A stretch of 64,000 nucleotides of DNA. It comes from Pseudoscleropodium purum (lineage: Eukaryota; Streptophyta; Bryopsida; Hypnales; Brachytheciaceae). A program made the translations under genes and the position numbers. Location of the stretch: positions 930,001-994,000 of the forward strand of contig OZ017800.1 in NCBI GenBank assembly GCA_963969395.1, read 5' to 3'. Below the pieces are notes generated by a model. That model did no database searches. It had not been told where the DNA came from and saw nothing but the letters and a program-made list of their open reading frames with translations. Positions 11,189 through 22,950 of this stretch are shown in pieces (the first letter of the stretch is position 1; each line of letters opens with the position of its first letter).

Positions 11189-13823
11189 ATGGCCAGTCAC
11201 GCGGAGAGCGAAGTGTCCTCCAAGGCGCTTCAGAAGCGCTATGAGGGCCTGGTGACGGTGCGCAGCAAGGCTATCAAGGGCAAAGGCGCGTGGTACTGGA
11301 CACATTTGCTTCCTTTGCTGATTCCCCACCCAGACACCAACCTTCCGAAAGCCGTGAAGCTCCGTTGCTCTCTCTGCAATGCCATGTTCTCGGCTTCCAA
11401 CCCTTCCCGCACCGCGAGTGAGCATCTCAAGCGCGGCACCTGCCCCAATTTCAATGGCCTGGTGCCCAAGCCGCCATCGTCACAGCCAGGACCCAAGCCA
11501 GCCTTGGGTCCTCCCCCGTCCCCAACGCGAAAGCGCACTGCGGAAGTCCCCCCGAGCACAGAGCTCGTCGTGTACTCCCACAACCCGCCTCCCCAAGAAC
11601 CCCCCGTCACGCCCTTGCTCCTTTCCGGTGGGCGCGAGGATCTTGGCGCACTTGCGCAGTTGGAAGACAGCGTGAAGAAGCTCAAGAGCCCGCGGATGTC
11701 CAAACCCCCTGCAGAAGCCGCGCTCAATCTCTTGGCCGAGTGGCTCTACGAGTCGTGCGGGACGGTTTCATTCTCTTGCGTTGAGCATCCCAAGTTCCAA
11801 GCGTTTCTGCATCAACTAGGGTTGCCTCCCGTCAGCCGGCGTTACCTCGCGGGCGCCAAATTGGACGCCAAATTTGAGGAGGTTAAGCACGACAGCGAGC
11901 TCAAGCTCCGTGACGCGCTCTTCTTCCAGCTCTCCTCCGACGGGTGGAAGAAGAAGAGCATTGGCATGAATGAGAGTTTGATCAACATCACGCTGAATCT
12001 TCCTAATGGGAGCACGCTCTTCCGCAGTGTTGTGAATGTGAACTCGGGACCTGTGTCGGTCAAGCTTGTGGAAGACACGTTAGCGGAGGCGGTGATGGCC
12101 ATTTGTGGACCGGCGCCTGAACGATGCGTGGGGATCGTGGCGGACGCGGATAAGTACACGTTGAAAGCCCTCCAGGGCCTGGAGTATCGGTTCCCGCGCA
12201 TGGTCACATTGTCGTGTCAAGCGCAAGCGTTTAGTAATCTGTTGAAAGACTTCAACAAGCATTTACTGCTGTTTCGATCGGTGGGGACTGAATGTATGAA
12301 AGTGTCGGCGTTTTTTAATACGCAACCGCAAGCCAGGAATTACCTGCAAAAGTACCAACGCCAGGTGAGAGGGGCTGCAAGCTCAGAATTTGAAGATGAA
12401 TTGGGATTTTCGAGGGCAGTCGAACCTCTTGAATCCTCAATCACCTGGGGTCCCAATGCTCTATCACTGTGACGGAGTTTGAGGTTCTCCTTCTCTCTAT
12501 GGTAGTGTGCAGGATAGACTCAAACCTCTTTGATCTCTTCTTCACTTGGGGCTCAACCTTCTCACTATTACATTTTTTGAGTGTGTGACAAACGTGCGGC
12601 AGTCAATGACAGTATGGCAAGAGTGCATGATATTGTAGAATATACTGGTAGTGAAGTAGTGAACGACGTGAAACAGAGGTTTGAGTGAATGGAAGTGTGC
12701 AGGATATTGGAGGATGTCAATTTAGAGAAGGTCATCATAATGAAGAGGTTTGAGTGTTGTAGATTGATTGTGTCTTTGTTTTGTTTGGCAGGAATATGAT
12801 TGTGTGAAATTGTTGCGGACGCCGCCGGATCCTCAGTTTGCCGACCCCTACTACGCCTACGTGCTGGTGATGCTGGATGACATTGCGAGCTCCGCCCGCG
12901 CGCTCCAGCACACCGTGCTGGACGACCAGTTCTGTCTCCAGTTCCAGGACGACGCGCTGGGTCGCGACGTGACGGATCTGGTGGGCAGCATGCGATTCTG
13001 GTCCGACTTGGAAGCAGTGCAGCACCTGATTAAGCTGGTGAAGGTGATGGTGAACGACATCGAGACGGAGCGTCCGCTGGTAAGCCAGTGCCTGCCTTTG
13101 TGGGACGAGCTTCGGACCAAAGTGAAGGAGTGGTGCAGCCAGTACGACAAGGACGAGACCCCCACGCAGGAGATCATCGAGAAGCGGTTCAACAAGAATT
13201 ACCACCCAGCCTGGGCGGCTTCATTCATTCTGGACCCTCTCTACTTGATCCGCGACGCGAGCGGGAAGTACTTGCCTCCCTTCCGCTGCCTCACCAGTGA
13301 GCAAGAGAAGGACGTGGACCGACTCATCACGCGGCTGGTGGCGCGCGAGGAGGCTCACATTGCACTGCTGGAGCTTATGAAGTGGCGTGCTGAAGGGCTG
13401 GACCCGCTGTACGCGCAGGCCGTGCAGGTGAAGGAGCGGGACCCGCTCACGGGACGGACGCGCGCGGTGAGCCCGCAGAGCCGAAGACTGGTGTGGGAAA
13501 CGTGCTTGAGCGAATTCAAGTCGCTAGGGAAAGTGGCCGTGCGACTCATCTTTTTGCACGCCACCAGCTGCGGGCTCAAGTGCAACTGGTCATTGTGGCG
13601 CTGGGCGTATCGGAACGGGAACTCGCGCGTGGCGGTGGAGAAGGCGGAGAAGATGATCTTCATTGCGTCCCATGCGAAGCTGGAGCGCAGGGACTTCTCC
13701 AATGAGGAGGAGAAGGATGCGGAGCTTTTCATGAATGGAAACAACAGCAATGCCGTGGCTGGGGGGCAGCAGGGAGACAACGATCCCCTGGCCGACGACA
13801 TTTTCCTGAACGCTGGTTTGTAA
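11189..13823 (+). CDS. Domesticated hAT-transposase protein with BED-like zinc finger and DUF659
   Basis: Two exons, 11189-12364 and 12792-13823, joined in phase 0 by a GT-AG intron (CCAG|GTGAGA ... TTTGGCAG|GAA), encode 735 residues. I chose the ATG at 11189 because it is the first in-frame Met before the conserved part. Order: a BED-like zinc finger (C60-x2-C63-x15-H79-x5-C85) in a block containing FSASNPSRTASEHLKRGTC; a Pro-rich linker; a DUF659/hAT core from about 170 with SSDGW near 250; and a C-terminal hAT dimerisation block near 640-670 (FLHATSCGLKCNWSLW). The block matches what I recall of the conserved plant 'hAT transposon superfamily' genes such as Arabidopsis At1g79740. The usual C-x-x-H of active hAT transposases appears as CQAQAF, with Gln for His, which argues for a host protein. 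I see no TIRs around it. It is probably a nuclear DNA-binding protein; its role is unknown. A possible poly(A) signal lies at 14771-14776. Confidence 0.85.
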
Positions 13824-15094
13824 CAATGGACACACTGGCATGGCTTCGTTCGGCACACTGCGACACTCACCCACGCCTTGTTGATTGAATCTAGTTTGTG
13901 TGTACATTTTGAGGTGTATCTGATTGGGGAGGTCCGTCATCACTTCATTTATTGGACCCACGTAGTAGGACTGACCACCACTCTTTGAGACAGTGGAGGT
14001 TATTTGGTTAAAAATCATGGTATTAAGGTCATCAGGTAAACTATTCTTTTCTCTTTTTGAGTTCGCCACCACCAAGCCTTCAGGTTTGGTTTGGTTTTGC
14101 AAGCTGAGATAGCTAGCTGTGCATTATACAGATGATTCATCGATACGGGGGTAACGCATTCTCTCTAGGACAACGTCACGTAAATCACATCGGATGCTGT
14201 AATTGCCCAAATTTTGCTTATTACATTTTGGCTGGAAGGAAACTTTTCAATCATCACGTCCAAGTGGGTTACTTTCTTTGTTTGGGTCATCAATCTCAAG
14301 CTCGAGTTACTTTCTTCAGTTTTCTGTATGTGGTAGTTCTTGTACGTCAGACGAAGCTCGTTATTGGTGACTTCTGGCAGGACGTTTTGTGATGGGGATT
14401 ATGGATTAAACTTGTTTGCATTACTCTTCGCTTTATTGCTGGCTGCATTGTCTACGTAGCAAGGAGATGAGCTTAGACTAATTTCTATGACTTGATTTGA
14501 ATGCATGCCTCTTGGATTGTCGTAAACTGTCGCACAGACAGCCAGGAAGCAAAATTTAAAGACAACCAGTTTGTTCTGCACATGATTCTTGCAATTTCAT
14601 TAAATGTTGACACAGAATTTTACACGTCTACTTCCGAGGTGCCAAGTTCCACCATCATGCCGCACTATTGATGTTGTTCCTTACAACAGGGTTGGTTTGT
14701 AGCAGTTTGAGGTTCAGGAGAAGAGCATTTTTTAAATTGATGCCTAAGTTTTGTAGATTTTTATTCCCCAAATAAATAATTCATTGCCCAAAATGAAGTA
14801 TCTGAGGTGGAAGTATTTGTAAACTTTGCAACTGCCGAAAAGGAATCTTTCAATTTAATAAATTTCTGCTTTTGAAGTGTAGATCTTGAAATGCAGGTAT
14901 AGTATCAAATTTTCTTCTTCCTAGCCAAACAGTATGTTTCATTGTTGCATAGTGGTTTCAGAGGCAAATTATTCAGTGTTCAATGCTTCCAATTTTTGAC
15001 TTGCATGAACTATCACAAAACATGAAGCAAGCTTAATGTAAAATTGTAATGATGAAAATTATTACCCGCCTCTATAAGTTGATTGACTACTTCT
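13824..15094. other. 3' UTR of the hAT-derived gene and downstream spacer
   Basis: It starts with the probable 3' UTR and turns AT-rich after about 14.7 kb. An open frame at 14132-14392 has no recognisable domain and probably lies in UTR or spacer. Confidence 0.45.
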
Positions 15095-16150
15095 AACTTT
15101 AGAAGAGTTGTTAATTTAAAGAATGGAAGTAGGCCACTTGACATGTTTTGTCCATCACAATGATTTAACCTTCTAACGTAGTTGGTTATTAAAGAATGGA
15201 AGTAGACTATGTGACACATTTTGTCTCACAATGATTTAACTTTTTAATGCTTGGTTATTAAAGAATGGAAGTAGGCCACTTGACATGTTTTGTCTCGAGA
15301 TGATTTAACCTTCTAATGCTTGGTTATTAAAGAATCTTGATGATAACATCTATAAGACTAATTTAACCTTTAGATGGTAGACTCTTTATTTAGGAGGAAC
15401 CTTGAAGATATCATCTACAAGATTGGTTTAACCCTAAGATGTTAGGCTTTTGTATTCATGGAATCTTGACAATAACATCTTTAAGATTCAAATGGCAATT
15501 TGTTGTTTTTCAGAGAATCTTGAAGATTACATCTCTGGGACTGATTTAATCCTTAGATGGTAGTGTAGTGGTCTTTCAAGGAATTTTGATGGTAACATCT
15601 TTAAGATTCAAAGTACAGTCTATTGGTTTTCAAAGAATCTTGAAGATCACATCTCCATCATTGATTTAACACTTAGATGGCAGCCTCTTGGTCTTCAAGG
15701 AATCTTGAGGGTAACATTTCTAAGATTCAAATGGCAATTTGTTGGTTTTCAGAGAATCTTAAAGATGACATCTCCATTATTGATTTAACCCTTAGATGGC
15801 ATCTTCTTGGTTTTCAAGGAATATTGAAGATAACATCCCTAAAATTGGTTTTTAAGCCTTTTGGTTTTTAAGGAATCTTGACAGTAATATTTCCAAGACT
15901 CATTTCACCATTGAATGGCAAGCCTCTAAATTTCAGAAATCAAGAAGTTAACATCTTCTCAACTAGTTTAACCATCAAATGTCAACCTCTTGCTTCTTAC
16001 AAAATACTGATAATAACATCTCTAAGACTAATTTATCCCTTGAATATTAGCCTCTTAGTTTTCAAAGAATTTTAGGATAACATCTTGAAGACAAATTTAA
16101 CCCTTCAATACTAGTGTCTTGATTTTAGGATTATTGAAGACGACATTTCT
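15095..16150. repeat. Minisatellite array with 69-bp and 60/120-bp units
   Basis: The first part repeats with a 69-bp period (GGTTATT at 15184, 15253 and 15322, followed by AAAGAATGGAAGTAG or AAAGAATCTTGA). From about 15480 a 60-bp monomer prevails. Two monomer types alternate, so GATTTAAcnCTTAGATGG recurs at about 15543, 15662 and 15782, a 120-bp higher-order period. Units diverge progressively to about 16150. Open frames inside it are a by-product of the repeat. Confidence 0.8.
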
Positions 16151-17028
16151 AATAAACAACTATTATACAATCTTTCAAAAAAAAATTCTCTCTATGTAAT
16201 TCTTGAGAAATATATTTATCAAGCTAAAATTTAAATATACCTAGTATTGCCACTATAAAAATTCATAGAATATTCATGTTTTATCCCAAAAAATACATTC
16301 TTGGAGAATCCATAATTTCTTTTTGACTACCAACAAGCCCTAACAAAACTATTGCAACTTTATAATAGAAAACAAATTCAACCCTTATTTGGATTATATT
16401 AGGTGTTGCTAAGGTAGCAATACCCATTTCCAAGGGTAAAACTAAAAGTATGCCTTTAAAAATTTCTTGGGAATAAATAGATATTAAATTCAAGATATGC
16501 AATCATTCATACACATCAAAATTAGGTCATGATTTTAGAAATCTAATAAATTAAACTTTGAAAAATCATAATTAATTCATAGGATATCCAAAAGTGTACA
16601 ACGAAGCGTTTTAGAATCTCCTCAAATTGCCAATAAAATCCAAAAGTATCTTTGACAATTAAAAAATTAAAAAAAACTACTCTAGACACCTAAAATGTCC
16701 ATTTGGAGGCCCTTCCCCCTCACTTTCAATAAAATCAAAATCTCTTGTCAATTATAGGAGTCTCATCTTTCAACATCATAACCCTAGTTAGCTTTTGATT
16801 TGTTGGTTTTTTTCACCTAGTTATTTAGCCTTTGATTGTTGGTATGTGGTGGTATATTTCTTCTTTTATTCAAATAATGATGCCATAGATACTAAGTGTT
16901 CAATGGAAGGGAGAGAGAATCCTTTTATGTAAGATAGAAGTACAAATGTTCATCTTTTAAACCTTTGTGTAAATTGGGGAGGTCTTGTGTATTAGTTTGA
17001 CCTCTAATGAATGCTCTTGGTTGTTTTT
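16151..17028. other. AT-rich spacer, no gene seen
   Basis: Short open frames occur on the minus strand (16281-16502, 16925-17164), without recognisable motifs; the second overlaps the MITE at 17033. Confidence 0.5.
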
Positions 17029-17032
17029 TTAA

Positions 17033-17174
17033 CCCTTGAAGGATGTCGAGGCCAAAAAGTGGTAGATGGATGAGTTCATTGTTCATTGTAGAAACAAAAA
17101 ATATATGTATTGGTTCAATAATAAAAACACTTTTGGTAACTACCTTGGTCATGGGGGACCACATCCGTTAAGGG
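17033..17174. mobile_element. Short MITE flanked by TTAA
   Basis: A 142-bp element between TTAA 17029-17032 and TTAA 17175-17178. The left end is CCCTTGAAGGATGTCG and the reverse complement of the right end is CCCTTAACGGATGTGG: 13 of the first 16 positions match. The ends resemble those of the other TTAA-flanked elements in the window. Confidence 0.6.
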
Positions 17175-17178
17175 TTAA

Positions 17179-18240
17179 GCAAATGATTCACATGTTTTCC
17201 AAAAGGATGAATTCCACCTTGATCAATCCAGTTCTCTAAAGTTAAGCTTTGGGCCTACGCCTTTAATTCTATTTAAACTTTTAAACCCTTAAAGGATCAT
17301 CTAATCACCATGGAAATCACCTATTTCAGTAATATGTGAATTGTTAGCTTAAAAAAAATACAAAAGCACTTATTGAAAGTCAAACTACTATAAATGACCT
17401 TCCCTTTTTACATGAAATTCCAAGGATGAATAGTTGCACTTTTCTCCTACATGAAGAGATTCTTTGTTGTTCATCAAATTAAAAACATCTTCAATGTTAT
17501 ATATGGGTTTTAAAAAATGAACTAAAAAAAACTAAAACTAAGAACACTAAGAAAATTGTCAATTTTATGAGATCTTCAGAACATGCCAATTGGGGATCAT
17601 TCCATGAGTGAGTCCAAAGTGTTTTGTTTTGTTTTGTTTTTTTGGAGAAGTACGAAAGTAGCAACATACAAGAAAATGATATAGCCAAATATTTTAGTAT
17701 TCATCTATATTTCGAACATAACTTTTTTTTCATCCACATATTTGGATGAGTTTTTCATTGAAAATTGACAATTTCATCCAATTTTCCTAAAAAAAATTGG
17801 AACAATTGACATTATCATCCCATTATTCTTCGAATTTTTCCTATACTATAGACTTGATGCAACCTATTTTTTTTATGAGGCATTTGTGCCTTATAAGGCC
17901 CAAAAAAAACCCCACTGGGTGAACCTCGGCTTGTCGCCTCCGTCTTCTGAAATGAAGTCTGCCTATTCCTTCAATTGTAGCTCAGACACAATGTTGCTCA
18001 GACCAAGAAAGGGGAACAATTGGGAATTGTCCATTTATTTAAAAATAAAAATAATAAAAATAATAAAAAATAATAAAACAGAAAGGGAATAATAATTCCA
18101 AGCCATGCGATCATCAATCAAGTCCCCCATTCATGGATTCAAACTAGAAGTTGAATCATTAATTAAAGACCCCCTCCCCCAGTGAGAATTTTAGTTCTTC
18201 CGACTCTTCAGGCCCCATTAACTGAACTGGGGAGAATAGC
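17179..18240. other. Spacer with a degenerate repeat at about 17280-17480
   Basis: AAACCCTTAAAGGAT near 17283, followed by GGAAATCACC and AGTCAAACTACT, aligns loosely with the element at 41473-41676 and with 22.9-23.1 kb. I see no gene. Confidence 0.4.
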
Positions 18241-19160
18241 ATAGTTCTAGCATAGTAAGTCAGTTATGGACCAAGACTGGCACGAAGACTTGATGTCAGA
18301 CAGACTTCATGACAGACAGATTTCAGTGGAAGAAAGTCAAGTCAAAGGGGGTGGGGTGGGGGGTGTGGGGAGAGAGAGCCTCAGAGTCTCAGACTTCAGA
18401 GGAAGGTCCTGCGTCGGGCTTGAGTGGCTTCAGTTTCTTTGGGGGCTTTTCTTGGGCTTTCCTGCTTTGCCGGCCCCAGCATTGAGTACTACGACCTTCA
18501 GTACGTTGGTCCGGGAGCTGCAACACTGACTCACTGACTGACTGACTGACGGACCGACTGACCGACTCCTCATGAGGCGGACCGAAAGCCACACTGACGA
18601 CGGAGGCGTAAGCTTATTAGAAAGAGCGAAACTGGGAAGGTGGGTGGGGGGAGAAAATTAGACTGCTTTCCATTGTTTATTATTCAAGGAGGCAGGCAGG
18701 GGGGTTCTTTTAGTGGCACCCTTGGAAAGGGGATTCGTGCAGTGAACAAAATTGTCTTATTGATGGATCCTCACTCAACTCAACTCCAATCCTTGAATTA
18801 AACACACTAGAAGGATGGGTTCATCTATGTGGAAGTCAGCCAATCATGGGGTGGGTGGGTATTGATGATTTTGTTGACATCAGTTGCCATTAGAGGATTT
18901 TCAAGGCCTAGGGAGGGCCGTTTCAAGGCTATTCCCTCAGTAGCCAGAGAACGGCCACCGTCAATTTTTTTTAATAATGAAAAAAAAGGTGAATTTTTTT
19001 TTAATGAAGTGGCAATCATTGAGTTATGCCAGCCAGCAAGTGTACCGAGTTCCCAAAGTCTGAAAACCTCAAGGAACTTGCAGCCCTCCCAACCACCACC
19101 ACCCCCAAAAAAATCCTCTAATGCGCAGGAGAGAGGGGGGGGGGGGAATTCCTAAACACT
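18241..19160. other. GC-richer spacer with GACT repeats; no gene assigned
   Basis: Holds CAGACAGACTT-type repeats near 18296-18325, a GACT microsatellite at about 18528-18570 and a G run near 19134-19146. Open frames on both strands here show no family I recognise. Confidence 0.4.
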
Positions 19161-20008
19161 TGGAGGAAATAGTCTTTCATTGTTGTTGGGACTGCATTGC
19201 AGCTCAATATGCGTGGCAATGGGCTCTTCACATAATGAATGCATTGGTTGAAGGTAGAAACGCCCATAGTCCTATGAGGCATTAGGGGAGATTTCAGGAC
19301 TCTAAAGGCCTGTTTCACTATTGTTCTTAGTGATATAGTCAGATTATTTAATAATTAAAATGAAAATTATTATTTAAATAAATAATAATAATTTTAATAA
19401 TAAAAATATTAAAATATCAATATCTGATGTGGCAAGATTTTAGCCATGTCAACAAATAGATTCACATTGTTGTCACAACATTTCAAAAGTCAAAAACTTG
19501 CAATCTCTTTGAGCCCCAAAGTCTCTTCTAATGCCATTGTCATCGGGAGGCAAGGCATCTTTTTGCAAATTCAATTCCGTAAAAAGAATTTAGGTGGAGA
19601 TCTACACCATTGTCTTTTAGTTCCTTTGGCTTCAAAGGTACAACATGGTCTTCAACAATGAAACTTGGTTCGTAGAACGGCTTCTCCATCATATTTGGAA
19701 TGGCCTCATCGATTGTAGGAGAACAAACTGTGGGCTCATGTCTGTAATCCCATCCAATCCCATCCAAAGACCACCAATAATTCAACACAAGCTCCATACT
19801 ACCTTCGTGCGACATAGGTATAATGCTAACCTTTTTGCTGTGATGGATGCTGAGCAACCGTGAAGGGTGACCTCTAGCCCTTGTGCTGACTTTACAATCT
19901 AGCCCCCTTGAGCATCTCCACTAGTGCAACGTCATGACCTCAACCCTCTTTGTTAGCCATGAGAGGCCTTACAACCTCTCCCTACCCCGTGTCTTGGCCT
20001 CGCCTCAC
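19161..20008. other. Spacer left of the pogo-like element, possibly LINE-derived
   Basis: The part next to the pogo element may be the left piece of the LINE-like 3' region whose right piece continues at 22479. A minus-strand open frame at 19540-19857 (105 codons) has no domain I can name. Confidence 0.35.
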
Positions 20009-20010
20009 TA

Positions 20011-22476
20011 CATTAAAATTGGTAAATAGTGTTGGCTACACTAATTGTCAACAATAACACTAATTGTGATTTGCAAGGTTTCTGTTAGAACATTATTTAC
20101 CCATTTTAACACTATTTTAGCTCTATAGTAAAATTTGGTCATTTCCATATTTTTACAAGAGTGCATTTAGTGTTAGATGAGAACAAAATGTAGAAGTTGG
20201 AATGGTGGGGAAAAAGCAGTGTATGAAATGTTAAAATAAACACTAAAATGTTCAAATAATTAAATAAACACTAAAATGTTTAACTAAACAGTGAAATGCT
20301 AAAATTCTAAAATAAATAATGACATGCTAAAATAGACAATAAAATGTTGAAATGCTAAAATATTTCATAGTGTATGTATGAGTTGCTAAATATAGCAACA
20401 ATCCAAAACACAACATAATAATTCTAGTTGTAGGCCAAAAATTCAAGGAAAAAAATAGTAAAATATTAAAGAAGATTTCAAAACTACCTTATTGAAATTA
20501 AGCAATTCTTGCCCTTGAAAATATTGCAAATGTTTTGCAATTAACTCTTGGAGATGTAGAAACAATTGTTCTACAATCCAAGATCCATCAAGTCCTAATG
20601 CCAAGCCACAACAAATCATTGCTTTTCTAGCATAGGACATATTGTCACAATCCACCTCTTGATTAACATCTTCTATGCTATCAACAGCCAATTGTGGAAA
20701 AAAATGTTTTCCAGGATTTGTCAAATTCCCTGACCATTGTCCATCTGCCCAAGGTGCATTTTGCCAAACATTTTCTTATATCAACTCAATTTTTTTGGCT
20801 TCCCACCATCTTGTCTATGCATCTTTGATTTTTGAAATAAAGAATGTATTTGTTGGTTGGCAAAGGTGAGTAGAACATAGAGGCAAAAATTTGAAAAGTG
20901 TGTTTTTGGCAGCTAAGCAATAACCAATCTAGGGGTCACAGTGTGGTTGCTACAATTATCAAGCCATATGATCTTCATGCATTGATGAAGATTAGCTTGA
21001 TATGCACAAGGTTCTAGAAAGTATTTGGGAAAGATGGTTTGTTCCATCCAACCTTTAGGGCCCACTCTATAAGAAATCCCAAGAATATTATCAATCAAAC
21101 TTTGTATAGGATAGCTTCTATTTTCATTTGAAAAAATGAGCACAGGAGCTTCTATTGTGGCACGACAACCACCTAAACTGCAAACCACCATGGTGATGGA
21201 CTCCCCACCTGAAACAACTTCAACGTATTTGACAATTGTATCCCCCAAATCCTAAAATTTGGCCATTGTCAAGATTGACAACAAAATGTGTTTTGTCCAA
21301 GTTTTCCATGAGATTTTCATCAAATTCCCTAGATGAAAATCACCTTTGCAAGACTCCCAAATGATAGGCAGTTTGCATTTTGATTTGAAGCTTTTTTTTA
21401 GGGCAACTAGTCAAACGACCACGTTGGGATAGAAAGGACTATAATGTGGTTATCTATGAATTGATGGACCCAATTTGCTATGATTTTGTTGACCAACAAA
21501 ATATCATCTTTAAAATCAACAAAATGGACTATAAAAATGGACTCAGGAGCTACAAGAATGGTAAGGATCAATTCACAAAGTAGGTGAGGAAAATTTGACA
21601 CCTAATTTGCGGAAGTGGTTGAATTCTTCAAGTAACATAAGATACAAATATTGCATCCATTTGCTCTTTTTTTTACCTTGACCGGGTCTGGATTTTGGAG
21701 AATGGCACTTCCTTTGCCCAATCGGCTTTGATTACAAGAGAATGGAGTGATGTGGCCTACAACATCTTTATGAAATTGGTGATGTTGTTGCCACTAGCGG
21801 CTGGCTTTCATGAAGTTGACAGGGCGTTGGCTACAGAAGTGTTCGGGAAATGCTTGAATGATTTAAGGATAGAGGCTAGCGAAGCTATGAACGGCAACGT
21901 CCTTGATCATTCAAGAAGCAATAGATCGGCAATGGCTATGGTCGGCTACAAAAAACAATAAAATGGTTGTAAAAAAATTGGCAAAAAACCAATTTTTTAG
22001 AAGAAATAGAAGAGAGAAAGACAAATCAAATGGTGTCATCCGATGTTCAATCTCATACCTCAAGAAGAAGATAGTGGCGGGGGAACCGGGAGCATTTGAA
22101 TTCGAGGCGGGAATCCACGGAGTATAAACCCCCCTCTTCCAAATCTTTTAAAGGCGAGGAAGGAATGATGGACAGGAGAGCTCTCTACCTCCCCTCACAA
22201 TCTCTTCAAGGGGTCACTAGACAAGGGAAGAGTGAGGCAAGGAAGCAAGCCAAAAGAAAGTTCTCAAGGGAAGGGAGGGAAAAATAGAGGTTCCCAGAGA
22301 AGGGCCAAAGCTTGACGACAAAAGGCAAAAATTGAGGTTTATAGGGAAGGGTCGGAGTTTGACAACGGGAGTGAAGTGCCCTAGTACTATTTACACATAA
22401 GTTGGAAAATAGTGTTGGGGGATAAAAGCAAGGAACAACACTAATTATCACCCAACACTATTTACCAATTTTAATG
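20011..22476 (-). mobile_element. Pogo-like DNA transposon (Tc1/mariner superfamily), decayed
   Basis: The ends 20011-20035 and 22452-22476 are perfect 25-bp inverted repeats, starting CATTAAAATTGGTAAATAGT. They are flanked by TA at 20009-20010 and 22477-22478, the target duplication of Tc1/mariner elements. Subterminal copies of AACACTAATT occur at both ends. The 2,466-bp body holds a broken DDE-type transposase on the minus strand. Perfect TIRs with a broken gene suggest fairly recent movement by a transposase supplied in trans, followed by (or already with) decay of its own gene. Confidence 0.88.
20500..21600 (-). pseudogene. DDE_1-type (pogo/Tigger) transposase pseudogene
   Basis: Read on the minus strand, conserved pieces come in order but in shifting frames. 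They include an N-terminal core block; ENLMENLDKTHFVV near 21300, with the first catalytic Asp; GGESITMVV and YRVGPKGWMEQ (21250-21000); IWLDNCSNH near 20960, with the second Asp; and a C-terminal block with NPGKHFFPQLAVDS and DCDNMSYARKAMICCGLALG (20720-20570). A frameshift lies near 21240, between QILGFG and DTIVKY. The frame again closes at about 20913, and the piece between the second Asp block and the C-terminal block is broken by stops. No single frame covers the gene, so it cannot make an active enzyme. The DDE_1 assignment rests on motif order and spacing read by eye. Confidence 0.8.
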
Positions 22477-22478
22477 TA

Positions 22479-22605
22479 CTCGTTAGTCTACTCTATCCTA
22501 GTCTATCAGTTACTAAGTCTATTCCTTGTAAAGCCACCTATGATTGGCAATCATGTATTTTACCTTTACAATAAAATTCCGTTTCATTTGTTTTAAAAAA
22601 ACTTT
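22479..22605 (+). mobile_element. LINE-like 3' end, split from its left part by the pogo insertion
   Basis: It ends in AAATTCCGTTTCATTTGTTT plus an A run, the same terminus as other LINE-like fragments here. It begins exactly at the right TA of the pogo element, so the pogo probably landed inside the LINE 3' region. Confidence 0.55.
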
Positions 22606-22689
22606 TGGATATTGTATGAAACATTTATTTGAAAAAACAAACTTGAGAGCATTCATTGGAGGTGAAACTACAATCATGTCTTTATAGAG

Positions 22690-22950
22690 TAGTTCAACAA
22701 GCTGAATGAAGGGGTCTAACCAAGAATGAATGTATGCAAAAAAGAATGACTCCCTATTTTGTGCTTGATTAATCTATTTTCTACATTTTTCTTAGCTAAT
22801 TGGAGGCCTTTGATTGCAAATATGAATTGAAAAGTTGCAAATTTTATGATGCATGGCAAATAAAAAATTCATGTATCTTCCCTAGAGATAAATGTACGAA
22901 TAAAATGGTCCTTGCATTTGACTTGTTGCACTACTATAGACATGACTATG
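22690..22950. repeat. Dispersed repeat shared with the region upstream of the truncated RLK
   Basis: It aligns with 45420-45690. Shared blocks include CCCTATTTTG, AGCTnATTnGnGGCCTnTG, ATTGCAAATA, TTGCAAATTT and TTGCACTnCT, in the same order and spacing. Confidence 0.6.

Noticed and set aside
12365..12472. Read-through C-terminus of hAT-derived exon 1
   Set aside because: CCAG|GTGAGA is a good donor, and joining to 12792 in phase 0 continues the hAT domain; the read-through tail is intron.
15677..16075. Open frames in the minisatellite
   Set aside because: They follow the 60-bp period, a multiple of three, and are a by-product of the repeat.
21695..21961. Plus-strand 88-codon gene
   Set aside because: It lies inside the pogo element, opposite the region coding for the transposase N-terminus, and has no recognisable motif.
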